A stretch of DNA of 39,034 nucleotides. Origin: Nonomuraea sp. SYSU D8015 (lineage in GTDB: Bacteria > Actinomycetota > Actinomycetes > Streptosporangiales > Streptosporangiaceae). The translations under genes and the position numbers were made by a program. Under the pieces are notes generated by a model. The model did not search any database. It was not told the origin of the DNA and was given only the letters and a program-made list of their open reading frames with translations. The stretch's first letter is position 1, and each line of letters starts with the position of its first letter. Positions 1-8,169 of this stretch are shown one piece after another. The DNA lies in NCBI RefSeq assembly GCF_008065375.1, contig NZ_VJYI01000044.1, positions 1 to 39,034 on the forward strand. Direction: 5' to 3'.

Positions 1-126
1 ACCGGCCGGCAGCTGGAGCTGTTCCTCGGCGGCCTCCACACCACGGCGCTGGACGCCTCCGAGCCGCTGCGCCGGCAGCCGCTGACCCTCGACAAGCTGG
101 ACCGCTGCCTCAAGACCGCGGAGTAG
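1..126 (+). CDS. C-terminal end of an unrecognised protein (partial)
   Basis: The window opens inside an open frame that runs from base 1 to a TAG at 124-126, giving about 41 residues rich in Leu and Arg (starting TGRQLELFLGG and ending CLKTAE). The codon pattern with G or C at third positions is typical of coding DNA in this genome. The start lies outside the window. I do not recognise the family from so short a tail, and nothing downstream on the same strand forms an obvious operon with it. Confidence 0.5.
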   Translation, partial: TGRQLELFLGGLHTTALDASEPLRRQPLTLDKLDRCLKTAE

Positions 127-496
127 CCGGCGCCGTTCTTCTCCACTCTGCCGGCCATTCAGGTCGGGGAATTGCCTGGAAGAGACGCAGGCGAAGGTCT
201 GCGGCGACACCACCAGCGCGGACGTGGACCGCAGCCGGCAGGAGTACCAGGCCCCAGGTTCCCAGACGCTCTTTGCACCCAAGTCCTTGTAACGCCCTCC
301 GCCGGTCCTCGTCCTTGGTTCGCGCCTGAGGACCCTTCAGAATTAACGAACCCACGGGAGATCGTTCGGGGACAAGCCGCGCGCCCAAGCGCGCGGCCAG
401 GGATGATGCCTGGGACACCGAAGGCGTCGCTGACGTGAGCAACCAGATACAGATCCGGCCGGGCCCAAGCGTACCCGGTGAGGAGCAGCCGGGGAG
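127..496. other. 370 bp without a recognisable gene
   Basis: No frame here has both a convincing start and a recognisable protein. A short plus-strand frame around 170-290 reads like coding sequence (CGDTTSADVDRS) but is cut short on both sides, so it may be another gene remnant. The stretch separates the partial gene at the left edge from the broken P-type ATPase. Confidence 0.4.
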
Positions 497-1083
497 TGCC
501 ATGTCGGCTGCGTCCTTGGCGACCTGGGTGCCGCCGCGGCCCATGGCGATGCCGATGTCGGCGCGGCGCAGCGCGGGAGCATCGTTGACGCCGTCGCGGG
601 TCATGGCGACAACGTGGTCGCGGGCCTGCAGCGCCTCGACCAGGCGCAGTTTCTGCTCCGGCGATACCCTGGCGAGGACCGTGGCCCGCTCCACCGCTTC
701 GGGGTACTTTTCGTCCGGCAGCGTAGCCAGGTCGGCGCCGGTGAACACCTTCCCGTCATGCTCGCCACCGAAGGGAAGCAGGCCGGCCTGGCGGCCGATG
801 GCGGCGACGGGCCGCGGCGGGTCGTGCATGGCGTGCAGCCCGGTCAGCACCAGCGTGCCGGTTAGCAGGCCAGGGTCGAATCCGGCGGCTTCCATCCGGC
901 TGGCGGGCAGCCGGCCCATGGCGGTGGCCAGGATCCCCGCAGTCCTCGTCCAGCCAGTTCCTCGGCGGTCGCCAGCACGGCGGCGTGCTCCAGCGGCCGG
1001 ATGGCGCCGGCAGCGTCCATCTGCCCGGCGCACAGATCGATGATCCGCTCCACCGCGCCCTTGGCTGTGACGTGGACCGCTTG
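497..1083 (-). pseudogene. P-type cation-transporting ATPase fragment, frameshifted
   Basis: The minus strand encodes the nucleotide-binding and hinge part of a P-type ATPase in two frames. The upstream part (about 1083-950) reads VTAKGAVERIIDLC and AEELAGRGLR, the N-domain region. The second (about 950-500) reads GILATAMGRLPAS, FDPGLLTGTLVLTGL, RVSPEQKLRLVEALQ and TRDGVNDAPALRRADIGIAM, the conserved hinge. The normal GDGVND is TRDGVND here. A frameshift near 950 separates the blocks. The DKTG phosphorylation site and all membrane helices are missing, so this cannot be a working pump. Homology stops on the left near 497, after DMAL, and on the right at the start of the 70-bp repeat. The family (calcium or other cation type) is clear, the exact substrate is not. 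Confidence 0.8.
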
Positions 1084-1135
1084 ATGACGTGATTTTGGGA
1101 TCGCTATTTGACGTTGTCGGTCCCGACGGCTGGAG
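1066..1135 (+). repeat. Dispersed repeat, copy 1 of 2 (about 70 bp)
   Basis: This segment aligns with 24519-24587 in the same orientation. A block of 28 bases (1078-1105 against 24531-24558, containing TGATGACGTGATTTTGGG) is identical and the flanks match with a few changes. It sits exactly where recognisable P-type ATPase sequence ends. Both copies border broken genes, which suggests the end or leader region of a mobile element, but I see no transposase frame attached and cannot name the family. Confidence 0.6.
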
Positions 1136-1422
1136 GCACTGGGGCGGAGGGCCCGCATGGACAAGGACCCCCCGCCCCTGCCACCGCCCGAGCGGCGGCC
1201 GCCCTGTTCTTCGACGCTGCGCGCCCAAGGACGAGAGCGCGGCGGGCCTGGAGCCGACGGCTCCGGCGGCGAGTTCCTCCCGCCGCGCACCGGCTAGGGC
1301 CTGGACGAGCGCACCTGCCATGCGGCTTGCCTGCAGGGATCCTCTTCAGGATGGCAGAGGCAGGTAAGTGGGTAAAAAACTGGGGCGTCCCCCCGCTGAA
1401 CAGCGAACAGGGATGAGGTCTG

Positions 1423-1659
1423 ATGGGCATGGCTGCTGCGCTGGACACGTCGGCGACGGGGGAAGCGCTGGAGGTCGCGCTGGCGGTGCTGGTTCGCGCG
1501 TATGGCGACGCGGTCACCGTGATGACGGGGATGTCGGCGTCCGTTGATGTGCAGGCCGCTGTCGCCGGCGCGGCCCGGATCGGTGGTCTGCTGCGCGAAC
1601 TGGAGGAGGATCTCGCCAGGCGGCGCAGGATGCTGGTTTGGGCTTCGGTAAGAACGTGA
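1423..1659 (+). CDS. Small hypothetical protein, Ala-rich
   Basis: The frame encodes 78 residues starting MGMAAALDTSATGEALEVALAVLV and ending in a basic stretch (LARRRRMLVW). A purine-rich sequence (CAGGGATGAGG) lies just ahead of the ATG. The central part could form a helical hairpin. I do not recognise a family. It lies between two remnant-rich stretches, so it may be a short intact gene or the front of a truncated one. Confidence 0.35.
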   Translation: MGMAAALDTSATGEALEVALAVLVRAYGDAVTVMTGMSASVDVQAAVAGAARIGGLLRELEEDLARRRRMLVWASVRT

Positions 1660-1731
1660 TCTGATCGACGTTCGAGGCCGGCGCGTGGTGGGACACGCTC
1701 CTCAAGCTACGCAATCGAGCGCCCCGGCGAG

Positions 1732-2775
1732 TTAGCCGTCCGAGGGCGGAACGGTGGCACGTTGGGCATCTCGGCGGGCATCGCGGCGGGCATCGCGGCG
1801 GTTGGCGTGCACGCTCGTGATCGTGACGGTCGTCAGGACCACGATGATGACCCCGAGCGAGACCAAGGTGGGGATCTCCGGGACGGCGGGCCAGATGCCG
1901 TGCGCCCAGTGCAGGAGGAGTTTGAGCCCGATGAACCCCAAGATGACGCCGAGCCCGTGGTTGAGGTGCCGCAGCTTCTCCAGCACGCCCAACAGCACGA
2001 AGTACAGCGCCCGCAGGCCCAGCAGGGCGAAGGCGTTGGTGGCGAAGACGAGGAAGGGGTCGTCGGTCACGCCGTACACCGCGGGCACCGAATCGACCGC
2101 GAAGACGATGTCGGTGGCGAAGACGGCCACGATGGCCAGCGCCAGCGGGGTCAGGGCGCGCCGGCCCTGCTCGCGGACCATCAGGCGGGAGCCGCGGTAG
2201 TCGCCGGTGACCGGCATGAAGCGCCGCAGCAGGCGGACCGAGCGCATGGAGGAGATGTCCACCTCCTGTTCCTTGCCGCTCAGCGCATCCTTGAGGATCT
2301 TCCCCGCGGTGACGATCAGGATGGCGCCGAACAGCAGGAACGCCCAGGTGCCACTCTGCAGCGCGGCCGCGCCCAAGGCGATGAAGACCGCGCGCAGCAC
2401 CAATGCCCCGATGATGCCGTACAGCAGCACCCGCTGGGCCAGCTCGCGGGGCACCGCGAAAGCCGCGAGCAGCAGCATGAACACGAAGAGGTTGTCCACT
2501 GAGAGCGACTTCTCCACCACATACCCGGTGTAGAACTCCACCGACGCCTGCGTCCCGAACGCACGCCACACGTAGAGGCCGAACAGCAGGGGCAGAGCCA
2601 GGTAGAAGACCGACCACCCCACTGCCTCCCGCATCCGTACCTCGTGCGGGCGGCGCGTCACGGCGAAGTCCGCGCCCAGGAGCAGCGCGAGGCAGGCAAC
2701 GGTGATCGCCCACAGTTGCGGCGAGGCGATCGTCTCCAGCGGGGCAGCCGTCATCAGACTTGTAGGGGCGGGCAT
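1732..2775 (-). CDS. TerC/Alx-family integral membrane protein
   Basis: This encodes a 347-residue polytopic membrane protein of the TerC family, whose members are linked to tellurite resistance and metal (manganese) or pH homeostasis. Family landmarks are visible: EKSLSVDNLFVF near the second helix, GIIGALVLRAVFI, the loop with SGKEQEVD, FATDIVFAVDSVPAV and FATNAFALLGLRALYF. Acidic residues within helices (SVDN, ATDIVFAVDS) are the usual metal-binding candidates. The start is set at 2775 because GAGGAGG lies just upstream; an in-frame ATG at 2823 has no such site. The C-terminus carries three copies of RRDA, from 12-nt tandem repeats. It is transcribed alone as far as can be seen. Metal specificity is inference. 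Confidence 0.92.
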   Translation of the reverse strand: MPAPTSLMTAAPLETIASPQLWAITVACLALLLGADFAVTRRPHEVRMREAVGWSVFYLALPLLFGLYVWRAFGTQASVEFYTGYVVEKSLSVDNLFVFMLLLAAFAVPRELAQRVLLYGIIGALVLRAVFIALGAAALQSGTWAFLLFGAILIVTAGKILKDALSGKEQEVDISSMRSVRLLRRFMPVTGDYRGSRLMVREQGRRALTPLALAIVAVFATDIVFAVDSVPAVYGVTDDPFLVFATNAFALLGLRALYFVLLGVLEKLRHLNHGLGVILGFIGLKLLLHWAHGIWPAVPEIPTLVSLGVIIVVLTTVTITSVHANRRDARRDARRDAQRATVPPSDG

Positions 2776-3203
2776 GGAACCTCCTCGAACGCTACAGGGC
2801 TGTTCGAGGTCTCCTTCACCCACGACCTTGCGGGCGGCCGCCCGGGGACGAGGTCACGCCCGTACTGACCGGGCCGGCTCTTGGGAAGTACTCCCCTCGC
2901 CCTTCCAGGTTAGGCGAACCTCCTGGTCAGCTCCACTTCGGCGGCTCCTGGGGTGATCGCAGGGGGTTTGACCGGCGCGGCCAGCTGGGCCGATAGTGGA
3001 AGAAGCACGCAAGGGGAGTACCCGCCGTCGGACATCCCAGCCGTCATCACGGTCTCCATGCCTGGGGAGGCCCGGCAGGATGGCCCTCCCGCCGTGACCT
3101 GGCCGCCCCAGTCCGGCTAACACGGTTTTGGCTGACGTGGAGGGTGCGGGAAGACCTTCGTCCTCATGGCCGCAGGCCCAGGCGAGGCCGAGGGGGAGTC
3201 CTC
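2776..3203. other. 428 bp upstream of the TerC-family gene, no gene seen
   Basis: No frame here resembles a protein. The part next to 2775 must hold the promoter and leader of the TerC-family gene on the minus strand. TerC genes are often preceded by a manganese-sensing yybP-ykoY riboswitch, but I could not recognise its conserved core by eye. Confidence 0.35.
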
Positions 3204-3383
3204 ATGTCGATCACCGTGCTGCTTGAGATCCTGGCGGGCATCCTGCTGATTTTCTCGGCGATCATCAGCGCCGCTGCGCTGTGGGTTCCACCGCGGCGGT
3301 CCCACGCCGCCGTCCGCCACCGCGCCGCCTCTCGCACGCAGCCTGTCGAGGACCGCCCGGATTGGCCGGGAAGGCGTGGCTGA
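3204..3383 (+). CDS. Short single-pass membrane protein (hypothetical)
   Basis: From the ATG at 3204 the frame gives 59 residues. Residues 3-27 (ITVLLEILAGILLIFSAIISAAALW) make one strong hydrophobic segment, followed by an Arg/Pro-rich tail. A GAGGGGGAG stretch lies just ahead of the start. No family is recognised. It could be a real small membrane protein or a truncated one, because an ISAs1 remnant follows about 100 bp downstream. Confidence 0.4.
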   Translation: MSITVLLEILAGILLIFSAIISAAALWVPPRRSHAAVRHRAASRTQPVEDRPDWPGRRG

Positions 3384-3479
3384 CAAGAATGCCGAACCTG
3401 TCAACCGCCAAAGTGCCCACCGGCACCGCCGACAGCGAGGGCAGGAAGCTCAAGCATGCCGCGCCAACGTTTCGTCGAT

Positions 3480-4262
3480 GTGGGTCGCGGTGGCCTCACA
3501 GGCTTCGATAAGTCCATGCCGGTGATCCGCCGGGCTGCTGCCGCGACTGCGGCGCAGCCCTTCGCCGCGCTTGCTTGCGACCTGACACTGACCCAGCACG
3601 ACACCGTGGTCGTGGCTGATCGCCCCGACCAGGAAGACCCTCCCGCCGTCGGCAGTCCGGGCACCGCGGCAGGCCTTGCCGTCCACGGCGGCGCCGGGCA
3701 ACAGCCCAGGCGGGGCAGGATGGGTGCACTGCCGCTGCTCGGTGCCGCGTTGCTCCCGCTCGGCGGGCCCGGGAGTGTCAGGGATCTGCGGCACCGGCGC
3801 CTCCCGGCGGACCAAATCGGCCACATATCCGCTGATCGCCGCATCCAGCGCGTCGGCGTCCAGGCCGGCCAGCACCTGGCGGAAGGTCTTCTCGCTGGGC
3901 ACGAGCAGGAGACCGGTGAACGGGTCACGGTAGGCGCCCAGCCGCGCCAGCATCTGCTGAGACGTTCGGGCGGCCCACTGTCAGATCGCCGCGATGCTGT
4001 CGCTGCCGACCACCAGCCGCACGCGGTCAAGGTCAAGATGGCCACCAGCGGATGGCGCAGCCCGCACGTCGAGCGTTGATCCGGGACCGTCGCCAATCGG
4101 CGCATCAGCGCCGATTACACCACGGCTGGGTCGGCGGCCCGTTCTGCTTCCCTCCCACAACGCCAGGTCGGCGAGCTGGTCAAGGCACGAGACGAGACCG
4201 GGGCTGGTCGGGGAAGATGGGGACACGAGCGCGACTCCTGCGGCGATCTTCGGATTCGAGAC
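3480..4262 (-). pseudogene. ISAs1-family transposase, degenerate
   Basis: Minus-strand blocks in three frames together read like the N-terminal two thirds of an ISAs1 (H-repeat type) DDE transposase. They are VSCLDQLADL near 4190, HPLVAILTLTACG near 4050, GAYRDPFTGLLLVPSEKTFRQVLAGLDADALDAAI near 3930-3840, then VDGKACRGA and DHGVVLGQCQVASK near 3690-3580, and GMDLSK near 3510. VDGK is the usual position of the first catalytic Asp. The C-terminal catalytic residues are absent and at least two frameshifts interrupt the frame, so the element is dead. No terminal repeats could be identified. Confidence 0.75.
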
Positions 4263-4339
4263 CTGAAAGATCACCAGAAGTCGCGCTCTTTCGCACTCAA
4301 CCTGCCGAAACCCTCAACCGCGCCATACCGCATCGGAAC

Positions 4340-5407
4340 TCAAGAACGCCGGGGCCCTGTCTCCAGGTCGGGGAAGGGCGAAGGCTCAGGTCCGGCGGCG
4401 CCGAGCTGGCGGGGTGCCCCTGCCTTCTCGGCCTCTTGAGCGTCGGCGACGGCTTCGGCGGCCGCTTTCGATGCCTTGGCCACCTCCTCGTCGGCGGCCG
4501 AAGCATCGGTGACCTCCTCGCGGGTGGCCGCCGAGCGGGGCAGGATCTCGGTGAACGCATCGGAGACGCCCTGCAGCGCCGAGGTGACCTCGCTCGGGAT
4601 CACCCAGAACGTGTTGCCCTCCCCCTGCGCCAGCTGCGGCAGCACCTGGAGGTACTGGTAGGCCAGCAGCTTCGGGTCGGGGTCGTTGCGGTGGACGGCC
4701 TGGAAGACCTGGTCGATCGCGCGGGACTGGCCCTCGGCCTCCAGGACGGCGGCGGCTCGCTGACCCTCGGCCCGCAGGATGCGCCCCTGCTTGTCGCCCT
4801 CCGCCGTGAGGATCTGCGACTGGCGCTGGCCCTCGGCGTTGAGGATCGCGGCACGCTTGTCGCGCTCGGCCCGCATCTGCTTCTCCATCGCGTCCTTGAT
4901 GGTCTTGGGCGGGTCGATGGCCTTGATCTCGACGCGGTTGACGCGCAGGCCCCATCTGCCGGTCGCCTCGTCGAGGACGCCACGCAGTTGGCTGTTGATG
5001 GTGTCGCGCGAGGTCAAGGTCCTTTCCAGGTCCATGGAGCCGACCACGTTGCGCAGCGTGGTGACGGTGAGCTGCTCGACCGCCTGGATGTAATTGGCGA
5101 TCTCGTAGGCGGCCGCGCGCGGGTCGGTGACCTGGAAGTACAGGACGGTGTCGATCTCGACGACCAGGTTGTCCTCGGTGATGACCGGCTGCGGGCGGAA
5201 GGAGACGACCTGTTCGCGCAGGTCGATCTCGGGGTAGACGCGGTCGATGTACGGGATGACGAAGTTGAGGCCGGGCTTCAGCGTGCGATGGTAGCGGCCG
5301 AGCCGCTCGACGTTGCGAGCCCTGGCCTGCGGGATGATGCGTACCGCCTTGAGCACAGTGATCACCATGAAGAGGGCGATGACCAGGCCGACGATCAGCA
5401 ACTCCAT
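4340..5407 (-). CDS. SPFH (band 7/stomatin-like) membrane protein
   Basis: The gene encodes 355 residues. Residues 1-22 form an N-terminal membrane anchor (ELLIVGLVIALFMVITVL). An SPFH domain follows at about 30-200 (ERLGRYHRTLKPGLNFVIPYIDRV, TRDTINSQLRG-type motif, GLRVNRVEIKAIDPP), then an Ala/Glu-rich coiled coil (NAEGQRQSQILTAEGDKQGRILRAEG) typical of prokaryotic stomatins, and a loose acidic tail. Such proteins oligomerise on the membrane and organise membrane microdomains. The start ATG at 5407 has GGGAGTG ahead of it and lies 4 nt after the NfeD stop, the classic NfeD-stomatin operon. A longer open frame to 5572 overlaps NfeD and is not needed. The protein is intact and of normal length. 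Confidence 0.93.
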   Translation of the reverse strand: MELLIVGLVIALFMVITVLKAVRIIPQARARNVERLGRYHRTLKPGLNFVIPYIDRVYPEIDLREQVVSFRPQPVITEDNLVVEIDTVLYFQVTDPRAAAYEIANYIQAVEQLTVTTLRNVVGSMDLERTLTSRDTINSQLRGVLDEATGRWGLRVNRVEIKAIDPPKTIKDAMEKQMRAERDKRAAILNAEGQRQSQILTAEGDKQGRILRAEGQRAAAVLEAEGQSRAIDQVFQAVHRNDPDPKLLAYQYLQVLPQLAQGEGNTFWVIPSEVTSALQGVSDAFTEILPRSAATREEVTDASAADEEVAKASKAAAEAVADAQEAEKAGAPRQLGAAGPEPSPFPDLETGPRRS

Positions 5408-5411
5408 GTGA

Positions 5412-5843
5412 TCACTCCCGAGGGTATACGAGGGCGGTGGCGCCCTCGATCTCGATGACGTCGACAGTCGCCCCGGTGGGGATGACCAGCGTCTCGTCAT
5501 AGGCGCGTGCGGACCACTCCTCGCCTTCGATGCGCACCCTGCCCTCGCGTCCGGTGATCTCGGAGACGACATAGGCGGGCTTGCCGATCAGCGCCTCGAC
5601 GCCGAACCGGCGCAACTGTGGCTGGCGGATATGACGCATCGCGATCGGGCGGACCACGATCAGCCCAGCCACGGACGCCAGCGAGAAGACCAGCAACTGT
5701 AGCGGGATGGGCAGGCCGAGCGCTGCGGTGGCGGCCGTCAACAGGGCAGCGGCGCCGAGCAGCCCGAGCGCAGCGGTGAGGGTGAAGATCTCGGCCACGC
5801 CCAGCACGACAGCGAGGATTATCCAGATGACCCATTCATCCAT
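5412..5843 (-). CDS. NfeD-like membrane protein
   Basis: This 143-residue protein has two to three hydrophobic helices at about 4-65 (VIWIILAVVLGVAEIF, LGLLGAAALLTAATAAL, LQLLVFSLASVAGLIVV). A C-terminal OB-fold NfeD domain follows at about 80-143 (ALIGKPAYVVSEI, GRVRIEGEEWSARAYDE, IPTGATVDVIEIEGATALV). NfeD proteins pair with stomatin-type SPFH proteins; this is the short form without the ClpP-like protease domain. The ATG at 5843 has GGAGGG eight bases upstream, which makes the longer in-frame start at 5966 unlikely. It is the first gene of a two-gene operon with the SPFH gene downstream. Confidence 0.92.
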   Translation of the reverse strand: MDEWVIWIILAVVLGVAEIFTLTAALGLLGAAALLTAATAALGLPIPLQLLVFSLASVAGLIVVRPIAMRHIRQPQLRRFGVEALIGKPAYVVSEITGREGRVRIEGEEWSARAYDETLVIPTGATVDVIEIEGATALVYPRE

Positions 5844-6046
5844 GCTCCGGCCCTCCAATATGTACAACGGGCCCGGATATGCAACCGATTCCTCTCCTAC
5901 CCGCCAATCTGCAGGTGTACGGCCTTGAGCTGTGCCTGCGTTCGCAGATGTGCAGGAGAAAGGCACATGAATCAGGGTCGTGAGGTGCGGAAGAGCCTGG
6001 GGGCACGCTGATGCGGCGTTTCCCTAGACGTGGGTGTTGTGCCTGG

Positions 6047-6268
6047 TCAGGCGTTTGCAACGGGCGTGGCCTTGACGATCGTCTTCGGGGTGGGGATGTC
6101 GAGTTTGGCCAGGATGTCGCGCTGGTGGAAGGTGCCGGTCCGGCCGGTGAAGGTGACCATGGTGAGCAGGTGGAACTTGTCGCGGATGAGCCTCCAGGTG
6201 GAGCCGGTGGCGGCTTCGAAGATGCGGCTCAGCAGCAACGCCAGCCAATACAAGAACACGTGCGGGCG
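6047..6268 (-). pseudogene. C-terminal remnant of an IS1634-type transposase
   Basis: The minus strand reads RPHVFLYWLALLLSRIFEAATG, TWRLIRDKFHLL and FTGRTGTFHQRDILAKLDIPTPKTI before a TGA. This is the typical tail of the large IS1634-family transposase, where the WLALLL helix precedes the last 70 residues. Everything upstream of about 6268 is missing, so only the last fifth of the protein survives. It abuts the 3' end of the antiporter regulatory pseudogene. Confidence 0.7.
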
Positions 6269-6313
6269 CAGAGTGCAGCTACCCGGTTCGCAGGTGAAAG
6301 GGCTGAGAGCAGG

Positions 6314-6586
6314 TCAGGGCAGGTGGCCGGTGTGTTCGCCCCGGCGGCGTTCCACGGCGGCGAGCCGGTCGGCCAGGGGCCGGCTGTGCAGTAGTTCGGC
6401 CAGTTGGTCGGCTTCTTCTTAGTCGAGCTCTACGGTGTGCGCCGCAGTGTCGGGTTCGGCTCGGTCGTAAGACATCAGGGTCCGCTGCCCGGTGTCGGTG
6501 ACGATAACGCCGAGGTGATCTCCTTGCCTGGTGTCGCAGGGGTGGACGGTTCCGGTGCCCGGGATGGTGGTGTGCGTGATGTCCAC
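6314..6586 (-). pseudogene. KhtT/CpaA-like antiporter regulatory subunit with an in-frame stop
   Basis: From the GTG at 6586, preceded by AAAGGAG, the frame reads MDITHTTIPGTGTVHPCDTR and continues QGDHLGVIVTDTGQRTLMSYD. This is the N-terminal domain of the small regulatory subunits of actinobacterial cation/proton antiporters. A TAA at 6419-6421 stops it after 55 residues. The same frame then continues with typical family sequence (EEADQLAELLHSRPLADRLAAVE) to a TGA at 6314-6316. One substitution would restore a 90-residue protein. The start overlaps the 3' end of the antiporter gene by about 110 nt. It is either a recent nonsense mutation, a sequencing error or, much less likely, a readthrough site. 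Confidence 0.7.
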
Positions 6587-8127
6587 GGCTCGGTGGCTCC
6601 TTTCGCGCTGTTGGTGTGGCTGGTGTGCGGGTCGGGGTCGCCGTGTTCGCCGTGCCAGTGGGCCAGGCGGCCGCGGCGGCCGACGGCGCGCAGCCGTCGT
6701 TCGACGCGTGCGCGGGTGGCGGGGGTGGTGACGACGAGTACGTCGTCACCTTCCTGAAGCCGGGTGTCGGGTTTGGGGACGAGGGTGTCGCCGTCGCGGA
6801 CGATGAGGGTGACCATCGAGGGTGCCGGGAGCCGCAGTTCGAAGATCTCCACTCCGTGCAGGCGGGAGCCGGGCGGGATGGTGAGGGTGAGCAGGTCGGC
6901 GTCCAGGATGTCGAGGGGCGCGGCCTCGATGTCGACGTCCCTGGTCTGGCCCGGCTGTGTGACACGGAGCATCCGGGCGATCAACGGCAGGGTCGGTCCT
7001 TGGATGAGGGTGAAGATGACGACGAGGACGAAGACGATGTTCAGCAGTTGCTCGCTGCCGGGCACGGCGGCCACGATGGGGAAGGTGGCCAGCACGACGG
7101 GCACGGCGCCGCGCAGGCCGGCCCAGGAGATGAACGCCTGCTGTCGCCAGCCGGTGCGGAAGCCGGTCAGGCAGGCGGCCACGGAGGCGGGCCGGGCCAG
7201 CAGCAGCAGCACCAGGCCGACCACCACGGCGGGGAGCAGCGCGGCGGGCAGTTCGCTGGGGCTGACGAGCAGGCCGAGCATGACGAACAGGCCGATCTGG
7301 GCCAGCCAGCCGATGCCTTCGGCGAAGGAGCGGGTGGCGGCGCGGTGCGGTAGCGCGGCGTTGCCGAGCACGATGCCGGCCAGGTAGGCGGCCAGGAAGC
7401 CGGAGGCGTTCGCGGCGCCGGCGGCGGCGAAGGCGATGATACCCAGGCCGACGGTGGCCAGTGGGTACAGGCCGGTGGCGGGCAGCGCGACGTACCGCAG
7501 CGCGAGGGTGCCGGCCCGGCCGATCAGCAGCCCGATCGCTGCTCCGGCCGCGAGCTGGTAGGTGATTTTCGCGGCTATGACGGCGGGGTCGGGTAGGTCG
7601 GCAGCGGCGGTACTGAACACCAGGACCAGGATGACGGTGGGGGCGTCGTTGAAGCCGGACTCGGCCTCGACCATCCCCGCCGCCCGGCGGGGCAGCGGCA
7701 GTGCGCGCAGGACGGAGAAGACGGCGGCGGCGTCGGTGGAGGAGACGATCGCGCCCAGCAGCAGGGCCAGCTGCCAGTTCATGCCCAGCAGCAGGTGCGC
7801 CCCGGCCGCGGTGAGCAGGACGCTGATCGCCACGCCGACGGTGGCCAGCAGGGCTGAGGGCAGCAGGAGTCGGCGGATGTCGGTCCACTTGGTGCTCAGG
7901 CCGCCCTCGATGAGGATGATGGCCAGCGCGGTGGTGCCCAGGGTCTGCGCCAGTTGGGCATCGTCGAAGTGGATGCCGAGGACGTCTTCGCCGAGGAGCA
8001 CGCCGAGGGCGAGGAACAGCAGCAGGCTGGGCAGGCCGAGCCTGCTGGCGGTGCGCGCCGCGGCGATGCAGGCCAGCAGCACGATCCCACCGGCCAGCAG
8101 TACCACATACAGCTGCTGCAGGCTCAT
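6475..8127 (-). CDS. CPA1-family potassium (or sodium)/proton antiporter with TrkA-C domain
   Basis: A 550-residue antiporter. About 12 membrane helices span residues 5-390. They carry the family landmarks LIEGGLSTKW, AIVSSTDAAAVFSVLR, ESGFNDAPTVILVLVF (the conserved ND pair that carries ions) and SWAGLRGAVPVVLATF. A C-terminal TrkA-C/RCK-C domain follows at about 400-480 (SRLHGVEIFELRLP, RDGDTLVPKPDTRLQEGDDVLVV), as in NhaP2/CvrA-type proteins. The ATG at 8127 has GAGGGTG upstream. The last 60 residues (from PHTSHTN on) are Thr/Pro/Ser-rich and unlike the family. They overlap the regulatory gene in another frame, so the original stop may have been lost by frameshift. It lies 42 bp after the second SPFH gene and is probably co-transcribed with it. 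Confidence 0.92.
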   Translation of the reverse strand: MSLQQLYVVLLAGGIVLLACIAAARTASRLGLPSLLLFLALGVLLGEDVLGIHFDDAQLAQTLGTTALAIILIEGGLSTKWTDIRRLLLPSALLATVGVAISVLLTAAGAHLLLGMNWQLALLLGAIVSSTDAAAVFSVLRALPLPRRAAGMVEAESGFNDAPTVILVLVFSTAAADLPDPAVIAAKITYQLAAGAAIGLLIGRAGTLALRYVALPATGLYPLATVGLGIIAFAAAGAANASGFLAAYLAGIVLGNAALPHRAATRSFAEGIGWLAQIGLFVMLGLLVSPSELPAALLPAVVVGLVLLLLARPASVAACLTGFRTGWRQQAFISWAGLRGAVPVVLATFPIVAAVPGSEQLLNIVFVLVVIFTLIQGPTLPLIARMLRVTQPGQTRDVDIEAAPLDILDADLLTLTIPPGSRLHGVEIFELRLPAPSMVTLIVRDGDTLVPKPDTRLQEGDDVLVVTTPATRARVERRLRAVGRRGRLAHWHGEHGDPDPHTSHTNSAKGATEPWTSRTPPSRAPEPSTPATPGKEITSALSSPTPGSGP

Positions 8128-8169
8128 CGCGACACCCTCGATGACCTCGATGACGGGGTGAAACCTCTC

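Noticed and set aside
435..1043. Long plus-strand frames opposite the P-type ATPase, TerC and antiporter genes
   Set aside because: They are antisense shadows caused by high GC at third positions, with no family content.
110..1321. A 403-codon open frame on the minus strand as one intact P-type ATPase
   Set aside because: Only the middle part is family-like; the upstream homology is in another frame and the ends are shadow sequence.
1762..2502. Asp/Glu-rich plus-strand frame of 246 codons opposite TerC
   Set aside because: Antisense of a membrane protein gene; composition is an artefact of the opposite strand.
5844..5900. Promoter TTGCAT with TACATAT upstream of the NfeD gene
   Set aside because: The -10-like box lies 2 nt from the ribosome site, so transcription would begin within it; spacing is also poor.
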